This document shows, one piece after another, positions 55,471 to 63,190 of a stretch of DNA of 64,000 nucleotides. Below the pieces are notes generated by a model. It worked only from the letters and a program-made list of their open reading frames with translations, made no database searches and was not told where the DNA came from. The stretch is from Nitrospira sp. (GTDB lineage Bacteria; Nitrospirota; Nitrospiria; Nitrospirales; Nitrospiraceae), in contig JALDRG010000010.1 of assembly GCA_031315995.1 (NCBI GenBank), positions 91,790-155,789 on the forward strand, given 5' to 3'. Both the position numbers and the translations under genes were made by a program. Position 1 is the stretch's first letter, and each line of letters opens with the position of its first letter.

Positions 55471-55503
55471 TTCGGAAGTAACGCTCCGGGCTCCAGCCGT
55501 TCC

Positions 55504-56001
55504 TTAGTCCCGTTCCCTACCAATGGCGGAACGAATCTTCTGCACGATCTCGTCCGGAGGGAGCGCCGCATCGACGACTATGGCCTCGGCGGGCTCCTCC
55601 AGGATGGCAAACTGACTGGCCAATAGCTCCTGCCGCATGAAATGATCGGGGCGCTGGGCGACACGTTGCCGAAACATCTCGAAGCTGCCCTTCAAGTAGA
55701 CTACCGCCACCTGATTTCGATACCCACTCGCGACCCTCTCCCGGTAGGAGGCCTTCAGCACGGAGCAGGCCAGCACCGCCGATTGTCCCCTGCGTACCCA
55801 CTCGGCCACGGCCGCGTGAAGGCCTTCGAGCCATGGTTCTCGATCCGCATCCGTCAGCGGAAGACTGTGACGCATCTTATCGATGTTTTCAGGCGAGTGG
55901 AACTCGTCGCCGTCCGAAAATTGCCATCCGAGCGCATCGGCCAGACGACGGCCGACCGTCGATTTACCGGCCCCCGAGACGCCCATCACGAGGATCACCA
56001 C
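55504..56001 (-). CDS. gntK: Gluconokinase (GntK/IdnK type)
   Basis: 165 residues. P-loop GVSGAGKSTVGRRLADALGW, substrate motif FSDGDEFHSPENIDKMRHSL, ACSVLKASYRERV, and RPDHFMRQELLASQFAILEE are those of bacterial gluconokinase, which makes 6-phosphogluconate from gluconate and ATP. The frame is open further upstream, but AGGAG eight bases before the GTG at 56001 marks the start, giving the family length. No gluconate permease is adjacent. Confidence 0.85.
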   Translation of the reverse strand: MVILVMGVSGAGKSTVGRRLADALGWQFSDGDEFHSPENIDKMRHSLPLTDADREPWLEGLHAAVAEWVRRGQSAVLACSVLKASYRERVASGYRNQVAVVYLKGSFEMFRQRVAQRPDHFMRQELLASQFAILEEPAEAIVVDAALPPDEIVQKIRSAIGRERD

Positions 56002-56347
56002 AATGCCTTCTCCTGCGTTTCCTCGACACAACATCATAGCCGAACATCGGCCTATCACTGATCCTGGTTGGAGCTCTTCACGAGGGTACTCGAGGATGAT
56101 CCATGCGTCACCAACCAAAGCGGTGGTGATGGCCACGGCACCCCTGGCACGGATCCTCCCCTCGACTTCATTCCCGTCAGTCGATGCCACTGCCGACGAA
56201 ACGAGCGCCTGATCACCCGGAAATGCCTTGGTGAGGCCTCCGGTACGCTACCGGCTGCCAGGGTAGGTGTCAACGCGAGGGCGACCGGTCACACGCGGCC
56301 ATGAACCACACCCCTGCGGCAGAGGCCTGAAGGACGCGCCGGGTCGC
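56002..56347. other. Intergenic stretch with a short hairpin
   Basis: Between the DUF2127 gene's stop and gntK. It contains CCGGTA-CGC-TACCGG at 56240-56254, a perfect hairpin without T-run. No gene seen. Confidence 0.35.
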
Positions 56348-56836
56348 TCATCGGAACGTCTGCGCTCCAAGTCGACGGACGAGGTAGCCGACGATGGCGA
56401 CATTGATCAGGAATACCATCGCGTGCATCACTGAGACCTGTTGCATCACTTCGTAGAATTCTCCGGGCAGGAAGACGCTGGTGGACACCACGGTCATGTA
56501 TCCGGCCCACGCGGCTTCACGCCACAGACCGAACCCTTCGACGAGCAAAATGGCGGCGTAGAGCAGGCTGGTATAGGCTATCAGACCCAGAGTATGAGAC
56601 GACAATGCCGTGACCTTGACCAGAAGCGAATGGAGTAGGCGAGCATGTCCGTGGAGATGGAAGATATCCAGCACCGGAGCGAGGAAGGTGGCGATCTCGG
56701 GATCCACAAGACCAAGCAGGCCGGCACCGACGAGCAGCAAGACGATTCCCTTGAACAGTTTGAACAGGGCGATCAGAGCCAGGCCGTTATGGCGTGACGG
56801 CTGCGTCATGAATGGAGCCACGCCGTTTCCCGCCAT
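56348..56836 (-). CDS. DUF2127 inner-membrane protein
   Basis: 162 residues with four transmembrane helices. It matches DUF2127 by its opening GLALIALFKLFKGIVLLLVG, the LSSHTLGLIAYTSLLYAAIL segment, GFGLWREAAWAGYMTVVST and a PGEFYEVMQQ loop. Function unknown. The start at 56836 or the ATG nine codons later cannot be decided; neither has a good ribosome-binding site. Confidence 0.8.
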   Translation of the reverse strand: MAGNGVAPFMTQPSRHNGLALIALFKLFKGIVLLLVGAGLLGLVDPEIATFLAPVLDIFHLHGHARLLHSLLVKVTALSSHTLGLIAYTSLLYAAILLVEGFGLWREAAWAGYMTVVSTSVFLPGEFYEVMQQVSVMHAMVFLINVAIVGYLVRRLGAQTFR

Positions 56837-56966
56837 CCCGGCACCATCGAATCGAACACGGTCATTCTCCTGCGAGCCTCAACCGATCGGCGATGCCGAG
56901 CAGTCCCCAGAAAAATCGAGCTGTGCGCAATACGCGGCCATAGGTCATACGCTCTCACCCTCGACC

Positions 56967-57035
56967 AGATACGCTTCACGATTCACGCTGTACGGACTTC
57001 GAGCACACCCCTGGCGGACGGTTTTACCATCCTGC
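56967..57035 (+). repeat. Dispersed intergenic repeat, copy 2
   Basis: The first 23 bases (56967-56989) match 10775-10797 with a single mismatch, followed by GGCGGACGGTTTTACCATCC, which parallels both the copy at 10775 and the right end of the element at 31040. It lies just upstream of the SnoaL-like gene. Confidence 0.6.
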
Positions 57036-57082
57036 TAGGCTATGCGCATCCGCATCGCACATTCACGAAAGGTCTGATCGAG

Positions 57083-57442
57083 ATGAACGAACAGCGAGCA
57101 ACCAGCCTGGCCCAGGCGTGGATCGAAGCTTGGAACCGGCACGACCTGGACGCCATCATGCACCATTATGCGCCGGACGTGGAGTTTACCAGTCCGTTCG
57201 TCTCGACGCTATCCGGTGAATCGTCCGGTCTCATCCGCGGCCGCGAGCCGTTGAAAGCGTACTTTCGCAAGGGGCTTCACGCCTACCCCGACTTGCAGTT
57301 TGAACTGTTGCGAACGCTGACGGGTGTCGACAGTGTGCTGCTGTACTACCGCAGCGTCAAGGGACTCCTGGCGGCGGAAATGATGACCGTCAACGGCGAG
57401 GGGCAGATTCAGATGGTGCGCGTGCATTACACCAAAGAATAG
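57083..57442 (+). CDS. SnoaL-like / NTF2-superfamily protein
   Basis: 119 residues, a single NTF2-like cone: SLAQAWIEAWNRHDLDAIMH, YAPDVEFTSPF, SSGLIRGREPLKAYFRKGL, and a terminal QMVRVHYTKE. Such proteins can be small isomerases or hydrolases or simply ligand-binding. No partner domain. GAAAGG about nine bases before the ATG. Monocistronic. Confidence 0.85.
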   Translation: MNEQRATSLAQAWIEAWNRHDLDAIMHHYAPDVEFTSPFVSTLSGESSGLIRGREPLKAYFRKGLHAYPDLQFELLRTLTGVDSVLLYYRSVKGLLAAEMMTVNGEGQIQMVRVHYTKE

Positions 57443-57518
57443 CCGGACACTGCGGGACCGGAGGGAACGCGAGAGAACTCAACCAGCCGGTTCCCAGCGA
57501 GCCGCCTCGACGCGGCGC

Positions 57519-57944
57519 TCAGGAACGACTTCCGTTCTTTGCGTCGGTGACCAGGTGCGAAATGATCAGGTGAGCGTCGCTGATCGGATCGCTGGTGAAG
57601 GGCGCCTCATGCCGTCTGGTCACAACGGTCGTCAGTCGCTCCGCCGCCTGCCTGACGGACAATGGAAAGGCCGCATGTCGATGAATTTGGCGCAGATGTT
57701 CCATCGCATCCCCGCGCCACCAGGGTTTTTTCGCCACGCTCGCCAGCCATGCGTCGGCAGCCAGGGCGACCGCCCGTCGCGCGCACACCCTCGCCTTGCC
57801 TTCGTTGCCGCCTTTCCAGGCCTCCGCTGCCGTAGCAAGTTCTCGATCGATCGTGGTGCCATGAGGCATGGCCGGGTACGCTACGCGGCTGAAGCCCACG
57901 CTGTCAATGAAGGCAGCGTGGGGCGAACCAGCATGCACCACCAT
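57519..57944 (-). CDS. Small helical hypothetical protein
   Basis: 141 residues, or 116 from the ATG at 57869. Two or three helices rich in Ala/Arg (WKGGNEGKARVCARRAVALA, ADAWLASVAKKPWWRGDAME) suggest a HEPN-like bundle, but the RxxxxH motif is not evident. No recognised family. Start undecided. It is divergent from the GIY-YIG gene about 100 bp away. Confidence 0.55.
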   Translation of the reverse strand: MVVHAGSPHAAFIDSVGFSRVAYPAMPHGTTIDRELATAAEAWKGGNEGKARVCARRAVALAADAWLASVAKKPWWRGDAMEHLRQIHRHAAFPLSVRQAAERLTTVVTRRHEAPFTSDPISDAHLIISHLVTDAKNGSRS

Positions 57945-58045
57945 CGAACGCCTACTGCCTCATTCACACCATTGTTCCCCTCATTGGCTTTCGTTATCAT
58001 CGCCTGCCTCCAAGGAGATCAGGCAAGACATCCACGCAAGCACCT

Positions 58046-58348
58046 ATGACTTGGATTGTGTATATCCTCGAGTGCGCCGACGGGAGTCTCTATACCGGGA
58101 TCACCAATGACCTGGAACGACGCATGAACGCCCATGCGGTCGGGAAGGGAGCAAAATATACGAAGCGCCGGGGGCCGTTCATCCTGCGCTATACCGAATC
58201 GCTCGACAGCAAGGGAGCCGCGTTACAACGTGAGGCCGCGATCAAATCACTGGATCGCGCTGCGAAGGTGGCGCTGATCACGACTGACTTGGAATCGGCA
58301 GGCGCCCCTCGTCCAAATCAATCAAATCAAATAGTGAGTAGGCAGTGA
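58046..58348 (+). CDS. GIY-YIG nuclease-domain protein (YhbQ type)
   Basis: 100 residues, one GIY-YIG domain and a short tail. The motifs are VYILECADGSLYTGITNDLE (GIY...YIG), Arg in ERRMNAHAVGKGAKYT and the Glu in ALQREAAIKSLDR. Small members such as YhbQ are stand-alone DNA nicking enzymes or degenerate relatives. The core residues are intact here. It converges with the pseudo-ATPase gene at 58471. Confidence 0.88.
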   Translation: MTWIVYILECADGSLYTGITNDLERRMNAHAVGKGAKYTKRRGPFILRYTESLDSKGAALQREAAIKSLDRAAKVALITTDLESAGAPRPNQSNQIVSRQ

Positions 58349-58470
58349 CATCGTGGGTGGCGGCCAACGCTGGAAGATTCTCTGCACGCAGCTTGGCCAC
58401 AAGAGGATCCGGATGAACCGCGATCGCCGTCTCCGGCCATGTTTTCTCATTGTGACCGCCTGATCCCCGC

Positions 58471-59046
58471 TCACTTCTTTTTCACGACCTTCTTCTTGAG
58501 CTTGGATGCCGTCTTGACTGTCGGCTTTGCCTTGGCTGCAGCCTTGGTCTTCTTGGCTCCACCCAGCACGATCACCGGCTTCTCGGGTGAGAAGGCTTCC
58601 TCAATGCGACTCTTTCCGTTGGTCGTAAGGATGACGAGGCCCTGATGCCTTTCGATGCACTGGAGAAGATGGGATACCTCGGCGTTCGCATACCGATCGT
58701 GAGCATCCTGCACCTGGGTGCGTTTGCCGAACAACGCGTCCGCCTCATCAAAAAAGAGGATCGACCCGTGACGGTTGGCCATGTCGAACACGCGATTCAC
58801 ATTTCGTTCGGTTTCGCCGACATGTTTACTCACGACCGCCGACAGATCCACGCCGGCCAAGTGCAATTGCAGTTCTTCGGCCAGCACCTCCGCCGCCTTT
58901 TGCCGGCGAAGCGCCGTGGCGCCGGACAGCACGATGACGGCGCCGGACGGCTCCTGGGCACGAGCCTTCTTGGGCTTTCTCACGGACGTCGTCTTTTTCT
59001 GCTGCGGAGCGCTCTTTCCTCGCCGAATGACTGTTCCACCTGCCAT
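58471..59046 (-). CDS. AAA-derived pseudo-ATPase with basic tails, paralogue 2
   Basis: 191 residues. Same layout as the gene at 36920-37471: basic N-terminus (MAGGTVIRRGKSAPQQKK), an AAA core (VLAEELQLHLAGVDLSAVVS, HVGETERNVNRVFDMANRHG), Walker B ILFFDEADALFGKR (96-109) and LTTNGKS. The P-loop position reads SGATALRRQKAAE, without GxxGxGK. Here a C-terminal Lys/Ala-rich tail (KKTKAAAKAKPTVKTASKLK) resembles histone H1-like proteins. Starts at the ATG at 59046 with AAGG two bases ahead. It probably binds nucleic acid. Confidence 0.75.
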   Translation of the reverse strand: MAGGTVIRRGKSAPQQKKTTSVRKPKKARAQEPSGAVIVLSGATALRRQKAAEVLAEELQLHLAGVDLSAVVSKHVGETERNVNRVFDMANRHGSILFFDEADALFGKRTQVQDAHDRYANAEVSHLLQCIERHQGLVILTTNGKSRIEEAFSPEKPVIVLGGAKKTKAAAKAKPTVKTASKLKKKVVKKK

Positions 59047-59405
59047 AACCTTCTTCCCTTTCCCGTGCTTGCGTACCTTACACTGACCTTGCCGTTCTCC
59101 TCCCGTAAGGGAAACGGCTGAGTATAACCGGTTCTGGCTCCGGCTGCTGAATTTCTTCACTTTTATGTCGAAAGGGAACAACTCACACGGCGCGCGAGAA
59201 TGGGCGATCTAAGAATGGTGTTTCCAGCGAAGTGGGTTCCTGTCGAAAAGGAGAGAACATTGAAACGGTCTCTCTACTGGGGACTGCACGGACCTATCGC
59301 CCGATTGCGCATCGACCCAACACTGCCCGACATTACAATCCAATAGGTCCTGTGTGTCCGGGCGGTGCGCAACGGAGATGGGGCCGGGCAATCCCGCCCC
59401 CTCTC
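59047..59405. other. Intergenic stretch with a GC-rich hairpin
   Basis: Between the zinc-ribbon gene and the pseudo-ATPase, both on the minus strand. Near 59381-59401, just after the zinc-ribbon stop, GGGGCCGGG and CCCGCCCC can pair as a bulged stem; no T-run follows, so termination is only a possibility. No gene seen. Confidence 0.35.
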
Positions 59406-59765
59406 TTATGTTTCCATCATTTCCAACCGCGTATCGAATTCATGGCCGCAGGCCGTGCAACGGATGCAGTCTGACTCAACCGTGAGTTCATCCGCTCTGA
59501 TGCCCATGCCACCGCAATCCGGACAGCGAGCGAGATGAACCTTTTGATCATCGACCGTCTCATATTGCACGCCATGCAGACAATAGACCGGCTTTCCATC
59601 AAGCTGCCAGGGCTTACCGGCATTATCGAGCACCGGCACGCTGATATAGTGATGCTTCACATACTCAGCCAGTGCCTGACCGTTTGCGAATCCATCCTGT
59701 ATGAGTTTGCCGCTGACAGCCTCGTGGAGTGCTAGTCCCTTGACGATTGCCTTGGTAGGACCCAT
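59406..59765 (-). CDS. Small protein with C-terminal zinc ribbon
   Basis: 119 residues. The N-terminal 85 residues are unassigned (ALHEAVSGKLIQDGFANGQA, YISVPVLDNAGKPWQLDGKP). The C-terminus has two CxxC pairs, ARCPDCGGMGIRADE and CIRCTACGHEF, forming a rubredoxin-like zinc ribbon. AGAGGAGG lies seven bases before the ATG. Probably a regulatory or RNA/protein-binding small protein; function unknown. Confidence 0.7.
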   Translation of the reverse strand: MGPTKAIVKGLALHEAVSGKLIQDGFANGQALAEYVKHHYISVPVLDNAGKPWQLDGKPVYCLHGVQYETVDDQKVHLARCPDCGGMGIRADELTVESDCIRCTACGHEFDTRLEMMET

Positions 59766-59861
59766 GCCAGACCTCCTCTTGTGTGAAACGCAGGAACCGC
59801 TTGCGGCATTCTGCTCCGAATGCGCTATTGGTCATTCCGTGCTGACAGTCACTTGATGTGG

Positions 59862-60632
59862 CTACACCACGCCTGAGTAATACCGCAGAATATTCGATAC
59901 GGAGATCACCCCGATGATGGAGCCGTCCTGCGTGACCGCCAGATGCCGCGTTGCCTGCTCCTTCATCATGCGCACCGCGTCGATAATCGGGCGATCCCCC
60001 CCTATCGAGACCACCGGCTTGCGCATGCAGACCTTGACCGCGGTCGCCGGATTCAACCCGTTGGCAACCACGGCGCGTGCCAGGGCCGAATCGGTGATAA
60101 AGCCCACATAGGCTCTATTATCCGTCAGCAGCAGCGAGCCGAGCTTCCATTTCTCCATGGCTTGGCCCGCCTCTTTCAGGCTTGCATCCTGGGACAGACT
60201 GCGGATGTCGGGAGACATATGCTCGGCGACTTGCGGGCCGATGAGCACGTGTCGGCTCGCCTGAGATTGTTTCGGTTCCGTGGCCCGTCGGGCTTCAAGT
60301 TCGGCAATGCAACTTTCCAGAACCCGGCTGCGTTGCAACAGGCGTTGGCGCTGGCTCTCCACGCCGGCGCTTTCCGGCGCTTCGTCCGTCAGATTCACCA
60401 AGCCGGCGGCTTCGCCGAACTCGGCATATTCGTAGGCTTCCAGCAAATCGGACGTATCCCCGAGCAACTCTGCAATGAGATCTTCGGTTTCCTGATCGAA
60501 CTCGTCCAGGCTGCGGGTGGGATGGCCCTTGCCCAGATAGGTGGCCAGATCGGCCAACTGCTTGCGCAAGCGCTCGATGCTGCGATCGAGGGAGATCCGG
60601 GCTCGTTTGGGAGTCGTGCGTGTCGTGGACAT
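59862..60632 (-). CDS. CBS-pair protein with an undescribed N-terminal domain
   Basis: 256 residues. Residues about 20-115 are the domain shared with the stand-alone protein at 45645-46037 (FDQETEDLIAELLG, YAEFGEAAGLVNL). After a linker, CBS1 (about 138-192; MSPDIRSLSQDASLKEAGQA) and CBS2 (about 200-255; MRKPVVSIGGDRPIIDAVRM) follow. The CBS pair should bind an adenine nucleotide and relay its level to the N-terminal domain. Strong GGAGGAGG before the ATG. Divergent from the TPR gene. Confidence 0.85.
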   Translation of the reverse strand: MSTTRTTPKRARISLDRSIERLRKQLADLATYLGKGHPTRSLDEFDQETEDLIAELLGDTSDLLEAYEYAEFGEAAGLVNLTDEAPESAGVESQRQRLLQRSRVLESCIAELEARRATEPKQSQASRHVLIGPQVAEHMSPDIRSLSQDASLKEAGQAMEKWKLGSLLLTDNRAYVGFITDSALARAVVANGLNPATAVKVCMRKPVVSIGGDRPIIDAVRMMKEQATRHLAVTQDGSIIGVISVSNILRYYSGVV

Positions 60633-60754
60633 GACACCTCCTCCTGCGTGGTGGGATGGTGGATCTTACCCCTCTGGAACAGACGTGGCAAGCGCCGAGT
60701 TCGCCCACGCTCCACGCTCTTGACCTCGGCGAGAAGCAGGTGCATCTTACGCCG

Positions 60755-61780
60755 ATGCATCGAAATTCGAGACGACCTCACCGAGCGGCGTCTGTGGGAG
60801 GCCAGCCCATCCTGATCGCCTGCTGTCTCATTCTGCCCTGGTTCATGGGCGGCCCGTCGCCGACCTGGGCAGTCTCTGCCGGGCAGGTCACGCCGATAGC
60901 GTCCAACGGCACGCTGTCCGGGCATGAGTTACTGCGGATCGGCGAGATCCACGACCTCCAACAACATTTCCGCGAGACACTCACGTATTACCAGCTCGCG
61001 CTGTCGCGGTTCCGGGAGAAGCAACAACCCCAGGGCATCGCCACCGCCTTGCTCAAAATCGCGCGGGTCTATGAACGCCAAGGTAAAATTCAGGCAGCCT
61101 ACAAAGCCCTCCAGGAAGCTATCCCGCTATTCGCCCGCTCTGCTGATCGATCCGCCCAAGGCGAAGCGCTCTTGGCGATGGGCCGCATAACGGCGCGACT
61201 GGGACGACGCGACGAGTCGCGTGATTCGTTCAGCCAGGCCGTCGGCCTCTTCACGCGCGGCAAGGATGCTCGCGGGTGGAATGAAGCGACGGTTCAGTTG
61301 GGGCTCTTGCAGGTCAGCGACGAGGAGAGTGCGGCAGGACTCTCCGCGCTGCAACAGGCGATCGAAGAGGCCGGCACCCGTCGAGATGCGGAACAGCAAC
61401 TCACGGCGCTCCTCGCGCTAGGGGATGCGCATAGGCTCTTGGATCGAACCCTCGATGCGCGCGCCGACTATCTCCGCGGTCTGCGCCTGGCTGAAGCGGA
61501 CCATCAACTCCCGTTCGAAGCCACGCTGCGACTGCGGCTCGCACAGCTCGACGAAGCCGACGGAGCGTTGAACGACGGGGTCACCTTGGCCAAACGCGCG
61601 GTGCTCCTGTCGCAAACCCTGCACGACGCCGCCACGGAAGCACAAGCCTGGTCGCTCCTCGCCGACCTCTATCGGAAGCTGGACCAGCCGACCGAGTCGG
61701 AAGCGGCGGAAATGCGGGCGCTGGCACTCTATCGCAAGCGGGAGATCTTCGTGCATGGCGCGCGGCAGGAAGGATCGTGA
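60755..61780 (+). CDS. Tetratricopeptide-repeat protein, exported
   Basis: 341 residues from ATG 60755; the frame is open earlier but the signal or anchor helix (PILIACCLILPWFMGG) starts here. At least five TPR-like repeats follow (ETLTYYQLALSRFREKQQPQ, GIATALLKIARVYERQGKIQ, GEALLAMGRITARLGRRDES, QQLTALLALGDAHRLLDRTL, AQAWSLLADLYRKLDQPTES). It should be a periplasmic or membrane-tethered scaffold. Partner unknown. Confidence 0.75.
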   Translation: MHRNSRRPHRAASVGGQPILIACCLILPWFMGGPSPTWAVSAGQVTPIASNGTLSGHELLRIGEIHDLQQHFRETLTYYQLALSRFREKQQPQGIATALLKIARVYERQGKIQAAYKALQEAIPLFARSADRSAQGEALLAMGRITARLGRRDESRDSFSQAVGLFTRGKDARGWNEATVQLGLLQVSDEESAAGLSALQQAIEEAGTRRDAEQQLTALLALGDAHRLLDRTLDARADYLRGLRLAEADHQLPFEATLRLRLAQLDEADGALNDGVTLAKRAVLLSQTLHDAATEAQAWSLLADLYRKLDQPTESEAAEMRALALYRKREIFVHGARQEGS

Positions 61781-61855
61781 CGCTGTTCGATCGAACAGGC
61801 ATCGTGGAACATTGACCCTGTGTGAGCAAGTGCGTTCGATGCGCGCGCCGGTCCA

Positions 61856-63094
61856 TCAGGCCCCTCTCGTCACTCGCCAGGCGATTCCCGCCCCGATCAG
61901 CAGCATCATGGTCGATAACAGATAGGGCGCACCGGGCAGGTGCCAGTCGGCCTGTGGACCGATGAATGCGGCGAAGGTTTGCGTGAACAACGTCGGCCCG
62001 ATCAGGCCGGCGATGCCGGTAAGGCTGGCGATGGCGCCTTGCAGTTGTCCCTGTTCCGACGCACTCACCCGGCGCGTCATAAACACCTGCGCGGAGGGAC
62101 CGGCAAGCCCCCAAAACGCCATGACCGGAATACCGAAACAGTAGATGAGAGGCGTGGGCGCGAGGCCATAGATGGCAAAGCCGGCGGCGCCGCATAACAG
62201 CCCGGTGAGTAACGTGCGACGCTCTCCCAAGCGCGCGGTGATCGGCCTCACCAGGGTCCCCTGCACGATCATGGCGCAAACCCCGACCGCCGCGAGCGTG
62301 AAACCCACCGCCGACGGACCCCAACCATACCGATATCCCAGGTACAACACGGCGACGCTGGGCAGCACCCCGTGAGCCAGGTTCATCAAAAAATTCGCCG
62401 CCGCCAGGCCGAAGAGCTCATGATGTGACCGCAACAGGATCAACGCACCCGCCGGATTGGCCCGCGTCCACCTGAACGGCGCCCGCTTCTCACGTGGCAA
62501 CGATTCCGGCAACACGAAGAACCCGTAACAGGCGTTCAGCAGACTCGTCGCCGCCGCGCCCCAAAATGGCCAGCGGGGATCGACGGCGCCCAGGAGTCCA
62601 CCCACGGCGGGCCCCAGCACAAAACCGAGGCCGAAAGACGCCCCCATCATGCCGAACGCGGCGGCGCGTTTGTCCGGCGGCGTCACATCGGCGATATAGG
62701 CGCCGGCCGTGCTGAAGCTCGATGAGGCGATGCCGGAAATCACCCGCCCTGCAAAAAGCCAGGCCAGACTGGGCGCCAACGCCATGAGGATGAAATCGAG
62801 GCCGAGCCCGAGATTGGACAAGAGCACCACCGGCCGCCGCCCGAAGCGATCCGAGAGCGCGCCTTGAATGGGCGAGCAGACAAACTGCATCAACGCCCAC
62901 GCCGTCCCCATGAGGCCGTAAATCTCCGCGGCCTGTGCGGTCTCGCCGCCGAGAAACTCTTCGACCAGCTTCGGCAGCACGGGAATGATGATCCCGAACG
63001 ACAGCATGTCGAGCACGACCGTGACAAGGATGAAGAAGACCGCCGCTTGCCGCGGTTGCCCTGCTGTCTGCGGGTGAGTCATGGGATGGGCCAT
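61856..63094 (-). CDS. MFS drug/tetracycline-type efflux transporter (TetA-like)
   Basis: 412 residues with 12 transmembrane helices. It shows the DHA1/TetA pattern: LDMLSFGIIIPVLPKLVEEF in helix 1, GALSDRFGRRPVVLLSNLGL in loop 2-3, GRVISGIASSSFSTAGAYIA in helix 4, GMMGASFGLGFVLGPAVGGL in helix 5. A proton-driven exporter; substrate not predictable, and tetracycline should not be assumed. The start at 63094, 63082 or the GTG at 63121 cannot be separated by ribosome-binding site. Confidence 0.85.
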   Translation of the reverse strand: MAHPMTHPQTAGQPRQAAVFFILVTVVLDMLSFGIIIPVLPKLVEEFLGGETAQAAEIYGLMGTAWALMQFVCSPIQGALSDRFGRRPVVLLSNLGLGLDFILMALAPSLAWLFAGRVISGIASSSFSTAGAYIADVTPPDKRAAAFGMMGASFGLGFVLGPAVGGLLGAVDPRWPFWGAAATSLLNACYGFFVLPESLPREKRAPFRWTRANPAGALILLRSHHELFGLAAANFLMNLAHGVLPSVAVLYLGYRYGWGPSAVGFTLAAVGVCAMIVQGTLVRPITARLGERRTLLTGLLCGAAGFAIYGLAPTPLIYCFGIPVMAFWGLAGPSAQVFMTRRVSASEQGQLQGAIASLTGIAGLIGPTLFTQTFAAFIGPQADWHLPGAPYLLSTMMLLIGAGIAWRVTRGA

Positions 63095-63190
63095 CGTAAC
63101 AGGCTCGCGATCCAGTCGCACAAGAAAAGGACGGGATCGGCCTGGAGCCCTGCCTCCTCTTGCAACGGATTTTCTGCTACCCTCCGGTCG

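Noticed and set aside
59381..59401. GC-rich hairpin as intrinsic terminator of the zinc-ribbon gene
   Set aside because: The stem is bulged and no U-tract follows in the direction of transcription.
61856..63094. TetA tetracycline resistance gene
   Set aside because: Family resemblance only; sequence does not show substrate, and there is no tetR partner, so no resistance claim is made.
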